64,000 nt of DNA, from the NCBI GenBank assembly GCA_946894095.1, contig OX335659.1:4099501-4163500 (forward strand), in the 5' to 3' direction. This document shows positions 43,545 through 54,378 of this stretch, piece by piece. How positions within the stretch are numbered: the first letter of the stretch is position 1; each line of letters begins with the position of its first letter. The position numbers and the translations under genes were made by a program. The notes under the pieces are model-generated. The model did no database searches, was not told the origin of the DNA, and was given only the letters and a program-made list of their open reading frames with translations. The stretch comes from Incurvaria masculella (taxonomy: Eukaryota; Arthropoda; Insecta; Lepidoptera; Incurvariidae).

Positions 43545-43613
43545 CTGTGGGACGTTGATTGAGCCGGACTTCTTCAGTGTCGTTCGAAGAAGACATTTCT
43601 TCCGCCGTGTAAT
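43545..43613 (-). CDS. SLC3-like gene, exon 1 (start codon; locus summary)
   Basis: This exon has ATG at 43596-43594 and reads MSSSNDTEEVRLNQRPT| with donor CACAG|gtgggt. A strong acceptor (tacgtctttag|) at 43614 means a non-coding exon lies upstream; the 17 leader bases stay open. The locus has 12 coding exons (43596 to 9648), 1587 bp and 528 residues. Layout: cytosol 1-74, membrane span 75-98, Ser/Thr stalk to 134, inactive GH13-like barrel 135-440, beta domain to 528, and ten extracellular sequons. SLC3 heavy chains (4F2hc is 529 aa in its short form) escort light-chain amino-acid transporters to the plasma membrane. Against a standard role: no stalk Cys, and strong divergence. All junction phases agree. 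An alternative is another GH13-derived membrane protein. Confidence 0.78.
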
Positions 43614-43981
43614 CTAAAGACGTAGGAGTAAAAGTACAATTTTACAACATTTTGAGATTATTTTCTGTATTTTAATTTCACTCACAGCAAGTTTTACCCA
43701 GTTTTACCGGCAGTAAAAAAGCCACAGAATCAATGCACACCATAGACCAAGCATGCGCGCGCAGCGCGCTTACGCACACGGACATGAACGACCAAAGAGT
43801 ATGTAATCATGAACGACCATGAAAATATTGTTAGTCTGTGACCATGAACGTCAAACTGTCATTCCTGTCAATTTTTTTTTTTTTTTGTTTCTTTATCCAA
43901 TGGACAGGCAAAAGCTTTCGCTATACAGCCTTCTCTTTATTGTATCTTATGGATTGTAGTCAATTCTGGAGTGTCATGTAG

Positions 43982-46900
43982 TTAAATACTTTCTATTGTC
44001 TCATGTATATATAGAAATATGGGTTCAAAGTTGGTCGGTTGACTTAATATCTTTTTCAGGTCGAGCGGGATTTTTTCTCTTTCTTTGTATGTAATTTCTA
44101 AGCATTTATATAGTTTTTCTCTTTGCTCATCAAAAGCACAGCAATGAAAGAAGAGGTGGTCCAGGGATTGATCAGCTAAGTTGCAGTGTGGGCATACGGC
44201 GGTGTCGATAAGGTTTAATCTGTAAAGATGGGATTGAAAAAGACAATGTCCGAAACGTAGACGACAAATTGTTGTATAATATTTTCTTCTTTTTGGTAAG
44301 GTTTTATTGAACCAAGGTGTTTTCCCAACTAAATCGTTTATTTCGGCGTACCAACGACCCGTATTGGACATTTTCCATTGTTCGGTCCATTCGTGGATAA
44401 TTTCCTGTTTTATTTTCGCTACAAATTCCGATTGCGGTAGGGCAACATTCTTAATATGGCAAATATTCAGGTTGCTGTCAGCTATCGTTCTAGCTAGATA
44501 ATCTGCTGAGTCGTGTGGCTTCAAATTTATGTGGCCGCGAATCCAGAAAAAACATATTTCGTAGCCTTGCTGTATCAAGGAAAAGTGTTTATCCCGTATT
44601 TGGTGTATGACATAGTGAGTATTGGCATCTAGTTTCGTATTCTGTAGGGCTCTATGAACGCTCATGCAGTCGCTTATTATTATCCACGTATAGTGTTGTT
44701 GAACTTCGATGAACTCGAGTGCGATTTGAATTGCCAAAGCTTCAGAAGTGTATATTGATGCAGAACTAGGAATCTTAATGCCATAACCTCTCTTGGTTGT
44801 CTCGTCATAGATCGCGCAGCCGACCCCACGAACTGTTTTCGAACCATCGGTATATATTCTTCTGTAACCTCTGTAACTTGAAATTTGTTCTAAAAAATCT
44901 TCTTTGCACTCCAAGTTTTCGTCTATTTGAATTGGAATTCCGTAGAATTTGCTGTCATATTTTCCCAAATAGCAAGGAAAGTTGAAATTGGCTTGTATTT
45001 CATATTCATTTTTGTAATGTAATATATTTGAAAAGTCTCTCAGGATGTAAGGATGATGACTAGGATCGGATGGGATGGAAAGGAGATGTTGAATTTTGGT
45101 AAACAGAGGATGATTTGATATGGATAGAAGCTTTAACAAAAATTTTAATTTCAGATATTTGAAGCGGATTCTCAGTGGAGGAATGTTACATTCTACTTGC
45201 ATGGATACTATGGGAGTTGACATCATCGCTCCAGTTATTAAACGTAAGCTTTTATTTTGTATTTTTTCCAGTTTCTCTATAAGTTTCCAATGATGAGAAA
45301 AACATAGAAAACCATATTCAAAATGGCTACGTATCAAAGATTTAAAAAGCATTATTAGGATTTTCGGATCCGCGCCCCAATAGGTGCCCGCTAAGGACCT
45401 CAAAATGTTGTATGATCTTAACGCTTTGTCTGCTATGCCATCGATATAAGAGTTCCAAGATAAGTTACTGTTAAATATTATTCCTAAAAACTTAACGGTT
45501 TCAACTACCGGAAGAAGAGTGTTATTGTAGAAGACTTCGGCTTTTAATTTGTATTTATTTTTACTAAATATAACAACTTTGCTTTTCTCTGGGCTTATAT
45601 CTAAATTTAACTCAGTAAAATATTTATACAAATTCTCCATGGCTTTATTTATACAAGTCAATGTAGTCGCTCTATCACCAATGGAACAATAAATAACCAA
45701 ATCATCTGCAAATTGGAGGTTATTTACATCAAATCCTAGTTTTGAGTTTAATTTGTGAATATAAATTATAAATAAGAGGGGACTTAATATCCCACCTTGA
45801 GACGTTCCCCTATAGGAAAATCTGGGACCAAAAAGAGAGTTGCTGTATTTCACATATACTTCCCTGCCATTTAAAAAATTATATATCCAATTTATTAATT
45901 TTGCTGGAATGCCCAAAGAGTTCAAGATCGATGCAAGTGTAAAGTGATCGATGTTGTTAAATGCGCCGACGACATCTAAAAAAACACACACGGTATCGTG
46001 ATTTAATGAGAAAGCTTTTGAAATATCCAGATGTAGATGGCTGAAACTTTCTCTAGCGGATCGACCCCTCCTAAAACCAAATTGATTGCTAGGTAAAATG
46101 TTGTTTCTTTCTATAAAAAATTCTAAACGTTGTTTAATTAACTGTTCAAAAATTTTTCCAATGCACGAAGTCAATGCCACAGGTCGATAAGAATTTGCAT
46201 CGTCTTTACTTTTGTTTGGTTTAAGTATTGGGATGAGACAATCTATTTTCCATTCCCATGGAATTATGGAAGTACACCACAGCTTATTAAGCGTGTTTAA
46301 AAATATTACCAGACTGTTGTGGTTTAAGTGACGTAGCATTTTATATGGAATCATATCTAATCCACATGCAGTATCTCGTCTAGAATTTAAGGCAGATTTC
46401 AGTTCTTGTAAAGTAAAATATTTTGTAAGGTACTCATTTTCATTATTGTTAGGAACAGAACTATTGATTGAATGTAGTTGATTTTCAACATAATCGGGTG
46501 TATACTTTTGCAAAAAATCATTAATCCAGTCATGATTTGTGTTGTGACTATTACTTTGGTAGGTATTATTAAATTTTTTAATAGTGTTCCAAATTTTAGA
46601 AACGGGTGTATATCTGTTAAATGATTCACATAACCTTTGCCAGCTTTCGCTTCTTTCTCTTTTTAAAATGAGTTTTTTAAGTGCTTGCAATCGTTTGAAT
46701 TCTATGTAATTTTCGTCATTACAATTTAGTTTAAATGTTGCATATGCTTTCCTGGAATTTTCTACAGCTGAGCTGCATTTTTCATTCCACCAGGGAACAG
46801 AAAGTTTGGGTTTTGAATGCCGAAAAGTGGAGTTAGGTGTGGATGAATGCTTCCGTTTGGGTATAGACTTCTCAATAGCTGCATTTAAAATATTACAAAA

Positions 46901-47719
46901 AGAATCATAAGATTCTATTGGGTTAAGATTATCAAAGTTAAAATGTTCGAGCTCTCTCGAAACTAAATCTGAGTATATTTTCCAATTTACGAGTCTAAAG
47001 TTTGGATGCTTTGGAAAATTGTTTGCAGTCTCTTGATTGTTGTATGTGTTGTTGGCTAATAATATTTTTGTTATTGTTGGCAGGTGATAACTTCCGAGAG
47101 GGTCATCATGGACCGTCCAGTTACAAGACAATGCTAAAGAAGAAGATACCATTGTGAGATCGAGTGCATTTGGCCGCCATCTACTGGAACCAACTGTTGT
47201 CACTTCACCGTTATTCAAAAGAACAAGATTGTTGTCATCAATTATTTCCAAAATGTCCCTTCCACGTGAATCAGTGTTATTGCATCCCCAAAAAGTGTGA
47301 TGAGCATTAAAATCGCCCGCAATAATCGTTGGCTCAGAGATATTTTTTACTAATCTATCGAACTTACTTTTTGTGAAAGGTGGAGTACAATTCGGGGGAC
47401 TGTATAAACTAACTATAGTTACAAATTTGTTGTTGTAAGATAATTTGATAGCTATATTTTGTATCGAGTTGTCACTTGTGGTGATAATTTTTGTGTAGCT
47501 TAGACTATTATGAATTAATATTGCTACTCCATTGTGTGAATTTCCAGAATCAGATCTTTCCAATTGATATCCTCTAAATTTACAACGTTGTTGTGGTTTT
47601 AACCAAGTTTCAGAAATTATTGCAATATGTATATCATTTTCATATAAAAATTGAGTGAGAATATGTCGATGACATAGCAAACTTTGCGCGTTCCATTGTA
47701 CAACATTCAAAGTAGACAT
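43982..47719 (-). CDS. LINE ORF2: endonuclease, reverse transcriptase, RNase H
   Basis: 1245 residues with no stop. The endonuclease (about 1-230) shows VVQWNAQSLL, SETWLKP and GDFNAHH; the usual SDH motif reads GSYHLPT, so the Asp is Tyr. RT (about 450-730) has ACGLDMIPYKML, FRRGRSARE, VFLDVVGAFNNIDH, RGTSQGGILSPLLF and the catalytic LQFADDLVIY. RNase H (about 950-1080) has RIYTDGSK, TSEALAI, IISDCMSVHRAL and HDSADYLAR, giving D-E-D-D. The C-terminus carries a C/H-rich tail (CRLRFGHCLF, VCPHC). ATG (47719-47717) shares its A with the ORF1 stop. Confidence 0.95.
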   Translation of the reverse strand: MSTLNVVQWNAQSLLCHRHILTQFLYENDIHIAIISETWLKPQQRCKFRGYQLERSDSGNSHNGVAILIHNSLSYTKIITTSDNSIQNIAIKLSYNNKFVTIVSLYSPPNCTPPFTKSKFDRLVKNISEPTIIAGDFNAHHTFWGCNNTDSRGRDILEIIDDNNLVLLNNGEVTTVGSSRWRPNALDLTMVSSSLALSCNWTVHDDPLGSYHLPTITKILLANNTYNNQETANNFPKHPNFRLVNWKIYSDLVSRELEHFNFDNLNPIESYDSFCNILNAAIEKSIPKRKHSSTPNSTFRHSKPKLSVPWWNEKCSSAVENSRKAYATFKLNCNDENYIEFKRLQALKKLILKRERSESWQRLCESFNRYTPVSKIWNTIKKFNNTYQSNSHNTNHDWINDFLQKYTPDYVENQLHSINSSVPNNNENEYLTKYFTLQELKSALNSRRDTACGLDMIPYKMLRHLNHNSLVIFLNTLNKLWCTSIIPWEWKIDCLIPILKPNKSKDDANSYRPVALTSCIGKIFEQLIKQRLEFFIERNNILPSNQFGFRRGRSARESFSHLHLDISKAFSLNHDTVCVFLDVVGAFNNIDHFTLASILNSLGIPAKLINWIYNFLNGREVYVKYSNSLFGPRFSYRGTSQGGILSPLLFIIYIHKLNSKLGFDVNNLQFADDLVIYCSIGDRATTLTCINKAMENLYKYFTELNLDISPEKSKVVIFSKNKYKLKAEVFYNNTLLPVVETVKFLGIIFNSNLSWNSYIDGIADKALRSYNILRSLAGTYWGADPKILIMLFKSLIRSHFEYGFLCFSHHWKLIEKLEKIQNKSLRLITGAMMSTPIVSMQVECNIPPLRIRFKYLKLKFLLKLLSISNHPLFTKIQHLLSIPSDPSHHPYILRDFSNILHYKNEYEIQANFNFPCYLGKYDSKFYGIPIQIDENLECKEDFLEQISSYRGYRRIYTDGSKTVRGVGCAIYDETTKRGYGIKIPSSASIYTSEALAIQIALEFIEVQQHYTWIIISDCMSVHRALQNTKLDANTHYVIHQIRDKHFSLIQQGYEICFFWIRGHINLKPHDSADYLARTIADSNLNICHIKNVALPQSEFVAKIKQEIIHEWTEQWKMSNTGRWYAEINDLVGKTPWFNKTLPKRRKYYTTICRLRFGHCLFQSHLYRLNLIDTAVCPHCNLADQSLDHLFFHCCAFDEQREKLYKCLEITYKEREKIPLDLKKILSQPTNFEPIFLYIHETIESI

Positions 47720-48963
47720 TATATAACAGGTTTATTTTTTCTAATAGAGTCGTGAATAACGCTTTTTATGTTTTGCGCAGAGATAGGAGCCTCGCCAGTT
47801 TTGCTCATTGTTATAACTTTTACAATCATTTCGAGAAGTATGTTCATTGCCTTTTCAGAGTTTAACAAATTATTCAGGATAGAGTCGACTGAATTTTCTT
47901 TATTCGTGTGTAATATTTGGTTATATTTTAGTTGCGTATTATAATTTTTTTCTGTTTGATCTGTGTTAGTGGTAGGTAAGGAAGGGAATGACTTTTCATT
48001 AAATAATTCATTGTATTGAACTTTTCTGGTTTTATTTTTGTTTTCTTCAATTTTCTTCTTTTTTATAGGGCATAACCCTGATATAGCGACATGATTACCT
48101 TGACAATTATAACAGGTAGCATTGGCATGCTCCGTAGAGCAATTTCTATAATTGTGCCCTTCGCAACTGCATATTGAGCACCTCTCTCCGTTTTTACAAT
48201 ATTTTGATATGTGCCCAAAGCGCAAGCATCGGAAGCACTGTTTTAAACGGGGTATGTATTGAGCCACTCTAAATCTCCATAAGTTCATGTCAATATAGTC
48301 CGGTAGAGTATTTGATGCAAATGTAATGGAAATAGTAGGAGTGGGTTCTAGTTGGAAACCATTTTCATTCTTTACTTTACGCATGAATCTTCTTACTGAT
48401 ATAATTTTTTTTGTGCTTGTTATGTTGGTAAAAATTTTATGATTGGATAAGTTGGTAGGGACCGAGGTGATGACACCAGTGGTTTCAGTTGCAGATGCAG
48501 GTATGGAAGCCTTAAGCTTGAATTGATCCAAAAAAGTTTTGTTACCGAGAGCTGCATTGGCTAGCTCTGGTTTTTCAAATATTGCGCCTATTTTGTATCG
48601 ATTTATCCTCTTGAACTGTTTGATGCCCTTAATGTATCTTTTGAAAGAGTTTGATAAGCTCATAATATCTCTGTCTCCAATCGGCTTGTTAGGTTCTGTG
48701 CTTTCTATGAATACGATAAAATCCAGTGCTCCCGAATCCTCAGGGTATGCACGGGTGTAGTCTTTAATGAAGAATGGTTGGTACTTATCGAGTGAATTCA
48801 ATTTTGATGTAGTAGCTGTGGTGTTGATGTTGAGCTCAGTAGTTCCCGCCTGTTCCACAAGATCATCTTTTCCCGCCAAATTTTCACAGTCCGATAAATC
48901 GGACGAAAGTGACTCCTCTGGAGACCTCTTGTCTTCCTTTTTCCGTTTCCTCTTCGCCTTCAT
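47719..48963 (-). CDS. LINE ORF1: nucleic-acid-binding Gag-like protein
   Basis: 414 residues from the ATG at 48963. The longer open frame runs into the target duplication, so its upstream start is not the element's. The lysine-rich N-terminus (MKAKRKRKKEDKRS) is followed by an RRM-like middle and three zinc knuckles: CFRCLRFGHISKYC, CSICSCEGHNYRNC and CYNCQGNHVAISGLC (two CX2CX4HX4C and one CX2CX3HX6C), the standard jockey-superfamily set. It binds element RNA. The TAA at 47721-47719 overlaps the ORF2 ATG (UAAUG), a reinitiation arrangement known from the Bombyx element SART1. Confidence 0.93.
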   Translation of the reverse strand: MKAKRKRKKEDKRSPEESLSSDLSDCENLAGKDDLVEQAGTTELNINTTATTSKLNSLDKYQPFFIKDYTRAYPEDSGALDFIVFIESTEPNKPIGDRDIMSLSNSFKRYIKGIKQFKRINRYKIGAIFEKPELANAALGNKTFLDQFKLKASIPASATETTGVITSVPTNLSNHKIFTNITSTKKIISVRRFMRKVKNENGFQLEPTPTISITFASNTLPDYIDMNLWRFRVAQYIPRLKQCFRCLRFGHISKYCKNGERCSICSCEGHNYRNCSTEHANATCYNCQGNHVAISGLCPIKKKKIEENKNKTRKVQYNELFNEKSFPSLPTTNTDQTEKNYNTQLKYNQILHTNKENSVDSILNNLLNSEKAMNILLEMIVKVITMSKTGEAPISAQNIKSVIHDSIRKNKPVI

Positions 48964-49089
48964 CTTCTCGACCGGTTTTCCGCGAAGAAAGACCACAAAC
49001 AAACGAATTGGCAAATAAAAACTCGATAGCAAAAAAATCTCGACTTGTTCGGATTCCCGCCAAAACCGAACCCATCTCATTCCTGTCAA

Positions 49090-50205
49090 GTTATATTACT
49101 GCGCGGTCCGATTTAAACTGTAAATAAACGATTACACTGCTAAAAGCGCGTACAAGCGTCCGGAATCAGATTGCACGCCTAAAGCTGTAAGCATTACAAA
49201 CGATTCAGACCGTTCGTGTACGCGCTTCGGAAACAAACCAACAATCGTGGAAGAAATTACGTTAATTGTAGTAGCTCAACTCAAATTGGAATCTAATCAA
49301 TTGCTGTTAAACTTGAATTTTCAATTGAGATATATTCACGGTTTGTGAAAAAACACGGTAGAAAGTCGATAGACTACTCTTTAAAAACGTCAAAGAGTGA
49401 CATTGATAGTTGCACAGTGCCCTACCTCCTATCGGACCATTTTCCGGACCTGCAGATGCCACCGGTGGAGTAATTCATTGTGAAGCTCGCGCGCCGGATG
49501 TTCGAGCACGCCGATGCTTCACCACATTCACACCTCAACAATCTTGCTCCCCTGCACGCACGACTAGGCCCCGTCGTTCGGCCAGGAATGATGTGGTTGA
49601 ACGCAGCGCCTGCCCGATGTCTCGATGAAATTATGCCCAGCCCCCCGCTAGCTTAATAGGCACTGCAGAGCATGCCGAGAAGCAGTCCGGGTAATAGGGG
49701 ATACCCTAAGGCCCGTACCTGCACACAAATCGTGCAGAACACCTAGACGACGGACCAGTTTTGAGCGTGCTTTTTGTAACAATGGTTCAAATCGGACCGC
49801 GACCTTAGAATGAGGTTTGGAGAAAAATAAAAGCTTTTGTATGTCTACAATCTTAGATGAAAAAGAAATTGGATACGGCATCTGTCATGTTAAATAATCA
49901 GTTTTCTTCCCCATTAGAAAAATTAGAGCGAGACAACACAAGGAAAACTCGTGGCTGGGATTTCGTGAGTATGAACGTTTTGTGACTCACTGGTGAGTCA
50001 CAGGTGACAGCACATCACTGGTGAATGTGAATTCAAGTGTTAGCTACCACGAGATCTTCTCGTGCTCGGCCGTGACTAGACCCGCTGCATATTTTTCAAC
50101 GATTTTCTATGGTTTTCAATAATTTGTAATCTATCCACCATTCTCTTTTTTAGCAATATAGCACCCGTTTTTTTTGACTTGTTATATTTTCTATATATTC
50201 TATAC
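49090..50205. other. Intergenic, with a decayed coding scrap
   Basis: 49410-49640 is GC-richer. Past a stop codon it reads LARRMFEHADASPHSHLNNL and more, possibly an old LINE C-terminus. I cannot assign it. No host exon recognised. Confidence 0.35.
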
Positions 50206-50390
50206 TAGCTGAGGTACTCGGCTCCGCTCGGGTCAATGTCGTTATGCGCTGCGCGCACATGCTAGGGCTATGGTTATGGATGATTTTGGACTAATGCCGG
50301 CTGAATGATTTTGCTTCTCAAATAGAGTTACTTATTACCCTATAAAACTGTCATCCCCTATTTCACCCTTCGAGTTCTTCTCCAAGGCCC
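50206..50390 (+). repeat. 'ctagctg-ggtac-cggctccgctcgggt' repeat, copy 2
   Basis: See 43073-43330. Homology is clearest in the first 40 bp. Confidence 0.5.
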
Positions 50391-50588
50391 ATATATCTTA
50401 ATACCGAAATTCATAAAATTTATTTGGCAGTTTAGGCGTGAAAACGCAACATACAGAGTTACTTTCGGATATTATTTGTATGTTTAGTATGGATTCTATA
50501 GTCTCGTTACATTTGGGACATTTCAACAACCGAATGATTCCATACACGGAGGAGGGAGCCTCCGTGGATTCCATATTACATAGTTTTA

Positions 50589-50900
50589 CATTTCCGAAGG
50601 GATTAGGTGCCATGCCAGGAACTTCCATGAGCTACATTGAAGTGGATGGAAAACCGGATAGTTATTCATTGCCGCTTCGACCATCTTTTCATCCAATGCA
50701 ATGGTACCAACTGGGGCTGGCTTCACCCGACCACATAGCAGGTTAAAGTGGATTCCGAACCATGGAACAGTTCGCATGTGTGACGGAATGAACTTATCTA
50801 CCTCGGGAAGAAAAAGAAAGTGGTGTATAATCGAGGGGTGAGCGAACCTATGACCTCTGGCATGGAAAGCAGGTCTCCGCGCCCCTGAGTTACGAACCGC
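50589..50900 (-). repeat. tRNA-headed SINE, copy m, with head
   Basis: In antisense the head reads 'gcggttcgtaactcaggggc' then 'aggtcataggttcgctcacc' (B-box GGTTCGCTCAC). It runs through the same linker as copy j (ctttctttttcttcc) to 'catggttcggaatcc' and the body. 3' truncated. It confirms the head-body junction of the family. Confidence 0.8.
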
Positions 50901-51391
50901 TATTCCCTATGCAGGGTGTTAATGGAGAAAATTTTCAAACATAAACCAGGTTTCTTGCTCCAAATATGCTTAGGAATACCTAGTTAACGATTGGACCTCC
51001 TTTAACACCCGGAATAAATTAAAAAGGTAAGGATCGATTGCTGACGTCATACCAGTGCTGAATAGGGATCATCAAAGTCCACAGGTGGAATTGCAATTCA
51101 CATTTTAGAATATCTACATTAAGGCGCCTATATACCATAGCGTAAAGTCAAGAATACGCGCGGCGGAATATAGCCAGTGCCATCATGTCAGCGGGAGGGT
51201 ACGCACGTTTCGCGCGCTCCGTCCCCGCTCCAAAAACCAGCAAGAACACTCGTTTCCCGAACGACTAGTCTGATTTTGTGAAATTCCTGTATTTAGAAAA
51301 TTTTTTAGCAGCTAAGGGGATGTGTACCTCGTTATGGCTGAAAGGTATAAGATTTTTTTTATTTAATTCTTCTAAATAGAAAGATAACAGG
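50901..51391. other. Intergenic, unassigned
   Basis: No gene or repeat recognised. Confidence 0.4.
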
Positions 51392-51693
51392 AAAAACCGG
51401 CCAAGTGCGAGTCGGAGTCGCACACGAAGGGTTCCGTACCATCGTAGAAAAAAAAATCACGTTTTTTGTATGGGAGCCCCCTTTAATTTTAATTATTTCT
51501 TAATATTACCTATTTGTTGTTATAGCGGCAAAATAAATACACACTCTGTGAAAATTTCAGCTGTCTACCTGTTACGGTTACTGAGATACAACCCTGTGAG
51601 AGACGGACAGACGGACGGACGGACGGACGGACGGACAGCGGAGGCTTAGTAATAGGGTTCCGTTTTCACCCTTTGGGTACGGAACCCTAAAAA
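51392..51693 (+). repeat. GGTTCC-family repeat, copy 5
   Basis: Complete copy with about seven GGAC units. Confidence 0.85.
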
Positions 51694-52263
51694 TGGCTTT
51701 GAAAGGTAAAAAAGGTCCTTTTAGAAATATTTTTTATTTCGATGATTATACAAGTGTTTTGGGCAAAATGGGGATGTGTACCTTTGCAAACGTACGTTCT
51801 ATAAGCTCAGTATTTTTTAAATGTTTAACAACCAAAGGCTTTACCGTAATCGACTTCAGAAAAACGTTCATATTTAGGTATTTATTCCCCTTAAATACAA
51901 ACCAATGAATGATATTTTTTTATTTATTTGCAACAAAAATATAGTTATTAATAGTTAAAATAATAAAGTTCGTTTTCATCACGCCTCTTGGTAGGCGGAA
52001 CTTGGAATCAAGCTTAGTTTAATTACGGTGTAACTAGTTCTGGCAGTGACGGGAGATGGCGCTGGTTAGAAATGTCATAGTGCCAGCGAAAATAAGCAGT
52101 TTTCGGCGAGTTTTGTGCGTTGTAGTTACCTATGTATACGTTCATCTTTAATCTATGCACACGGTAAGTGTATGCATTAACGTCTATCTTTCTTTCTGTC
52201 CACATTAACTTTGAGAACCACTTACCCGATTTTGATGTGATTTGTACCTACGTGTAGCATGAT
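51694..52263. other. Intergenic, unassigned
   Basis: A 71-codon open frame right after the repeat has no recognisable content. Confidence 0.4.
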
Positions 52264-52563
52264 GAGACCACGAATGCGAGCTGCTCCATGGTTCGGAATC
52301 CATGCAAAACTGTAGGACCACTTCCCCTACTAGGTGGTCAGGGTTTAAGACCGCCCGAGTTGTTACCATCGCATTGAATGAAATTATGGTCGAATCGGCA
52401 ATGAAAAATTGGCCGTTTTTCCATCTAGTTTAATGTAGCCGTACTCATAAAGGGAATGTCCTGGCATGGCACCTAATTCCTTAGGGAATGTGGTGTATTG
52501 GGCTAATATCATAACAGTAGTTGTCTGGAATTAGCCATCCATGTCAGGTTGCATAAAAAAAAA
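52264..52563 (+). repeat. tRNA-headed SINE, copy n
   Basis: Starts just after the tRNA head ('ccacgaatgcgagctgctcc') and runs to 'catgtcaggttgcataaaaa'. Subfamily 2, close to copy j. Confidence 0.8.
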
Positions 52564-53827
52564 TATTTAGCTACATAACATCAAGCTCAATTACCCAGGA
52601 GGTGAGCAGTCAGGTTAAATATGAGAGACAAGGAAAAACCAGATCACCCTGGAATATTTGTACGGAGAAATGTATTCAAATTAGGGACTTTGTACCATCT
52701 TTCAATTGGCGGTTAATCTCAGTTCTCCAGGTTACTTTGATTAATTCCATTCACAAATCAGAAAGTTGGAAAAAATTGCACGAAGCTATCTTATGCCAGG
52801 TAGGCATAGTATAAGCTGTTAACAATTTTATCATTAGGTGGTATTTAACATAAGTAATATATTAACTTTTATCTAACATCGAATGGATTCATAGGATATG
52901 AATAATGCTCAAACAATTTTGTGAACATATTTCATGTCACAAGAATACAAACAGCCATATTCAGAGAGAACCTGTTAAAACTTAGTACAAAATTAGCACC
53001 AGACTAACCATACAATAACCGGTTTAGAGCTGCGAGTGTTCAAGACGAAAATAAACTAAAATATTTTTTGTTATAAAATTTATTTTGTACAACGAATACA
53101 AATCATACTTGCAAATTATATTATAAACAATTAACAAATCTCATTGCTAGGCACATGCTCACACATTCATAATAATTTGATATCATTGCAATAACTACAT
53201 ACTTATTGAGCAGATAACACATATGAATGATTTATTTTTTTTATTGAAGGGGACTCAAAAATTAAGAATACATAAACACGATAACCTTGTAACTTTACTT
53301 CTGAATATTTCTGTCTCTAGGGTTCCCAGGAACTGAGGCCTCGTTCTCATTATCGTAACTGCTACACAATATGTTGAATTAAAATTTATTTGAGCCTCAA
53401 ATATTAGAATCCTCAATAAATGGTAATGCTCACAGCTTACATGTATAATTTGGGGCATATTTCTCCTATAGTAAGATGGATACGACCACAGAATTCCGAA
53501 AAGTTTAGAAATACCTTTCCTGTCGCTTCACTAGAGCGCGTTGGTCACTTATAGTTATATTTAGGGCTATGTCTTGAAGTTTACACATTTGCTTCTATTT
53601 TTGCAACAAGAACTATTATTACTATAGCATGTCGCTATTTTGTCAAATGCCATTATTTACAATTGGACGTGTGACCAACGATATGACACTACAAACAGCG
53701 AGCATAGAAGGACAGGAGTAGCGTTCGAAACTAATTCGTATGGCGGCAGAGGCACGAAATAGTGGAAAACGTCTAACTGTAGTTGGTTTGCCTATGAATT
53801 CGGGACGCACAACATCATTGAAGTTCC
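52564..53827. other. Intergenic, unassigned
   Basis: 'aaactaattcgtatggcggc' near 53730 resembles 'gaaacttgttcgtatggggg' near 63165. No gene recognised. Confidence 0.4.
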
Positions 53828-54378
53828 TTAAGGTGGCCCTTCCCGGCGGGAATAACTCATTCGCGGACTCGGTACAAAACCGTGCTATTGCGCTCTGGGA
53901 CCTTCTCTGTTTCAAAGAAAAAGACAAGCTCCGATGAGGAGGCTGCAACATGTCCACAAAGCAGACAATGCGCATAGTGTTTGATCTGGTAATATTTATG
54001 AAAATTTAAATTACAAAACTACTTATAGCTAAATGTAAACCACGTCGCTGTAGTCAAAATTCTAACAAAAACCAAATTTATTATAAAAACAAAAGTTTAT
54101 TAAAAAAAACAAGCTATGTCTGATGACTAACCCTTTTAAGATGTTTTTATTTTGTCGTGTCGCAATCCACCTCCAAAGGTATTGTATAAAACGCGCGAAA
54201 AATTCGAACTTTCAGACCTTTCAACTTAGAAACCTAACACAATTTCACAATGCCAACAGTCATCAGACATCTAGTTCGATCAAATAAAGCTATTTTGAGA
54301 GAAAAATATTGAATCTCTGACAAGAAATATGGGCATGATCTTCTTTCCACGTTTGTATGAGCGGGAAGGCCCACCTAA
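53828..54378 (-). mobile_element. TTAA MITE (family A), copy 3
   Basis: Inverted copy: TTAAGGTGGCCCTTCCCGGC at 53828, and the other end 'aggcccacctaaa' has lost one T of the TTAA. The interior matches the other family A copies throughout. Confidence 0.82.

Larger units (their letters stand above)
43872..49076 (-). mobile_element. Full-length jockey-superfamily LINE with RNase H
   Basis: A 5205-bp element in the same sense as the SLC3-like gene. TCATTCCTGTCAA is duplicated exactly at 43859-43871 and 49077-49089. The 3' end has a 95-bp UTR and A15 (T run 43872-43886). The 5' UTR is about 113 bp. ORF1 and ORF2 are both open and overlap as TAATG. ORF1 zinc knuckles plus an APE-endonuclease/RT/RNase H ORF2 place it in the I/LOA/R1/Nimb part of the jockey superfamily. 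A perfect duplication, open ORFs and an intact tail indicate a very recent insertion. Confidence 0.93.

Noticed and set aside
48964..49089. Longer start for LINE ORF1
   Set aside because: The upstream open frame begins inside the target duplication, which is host sequence; the ATG at 48963 is the first inside the element with a typical basic N-terminus.
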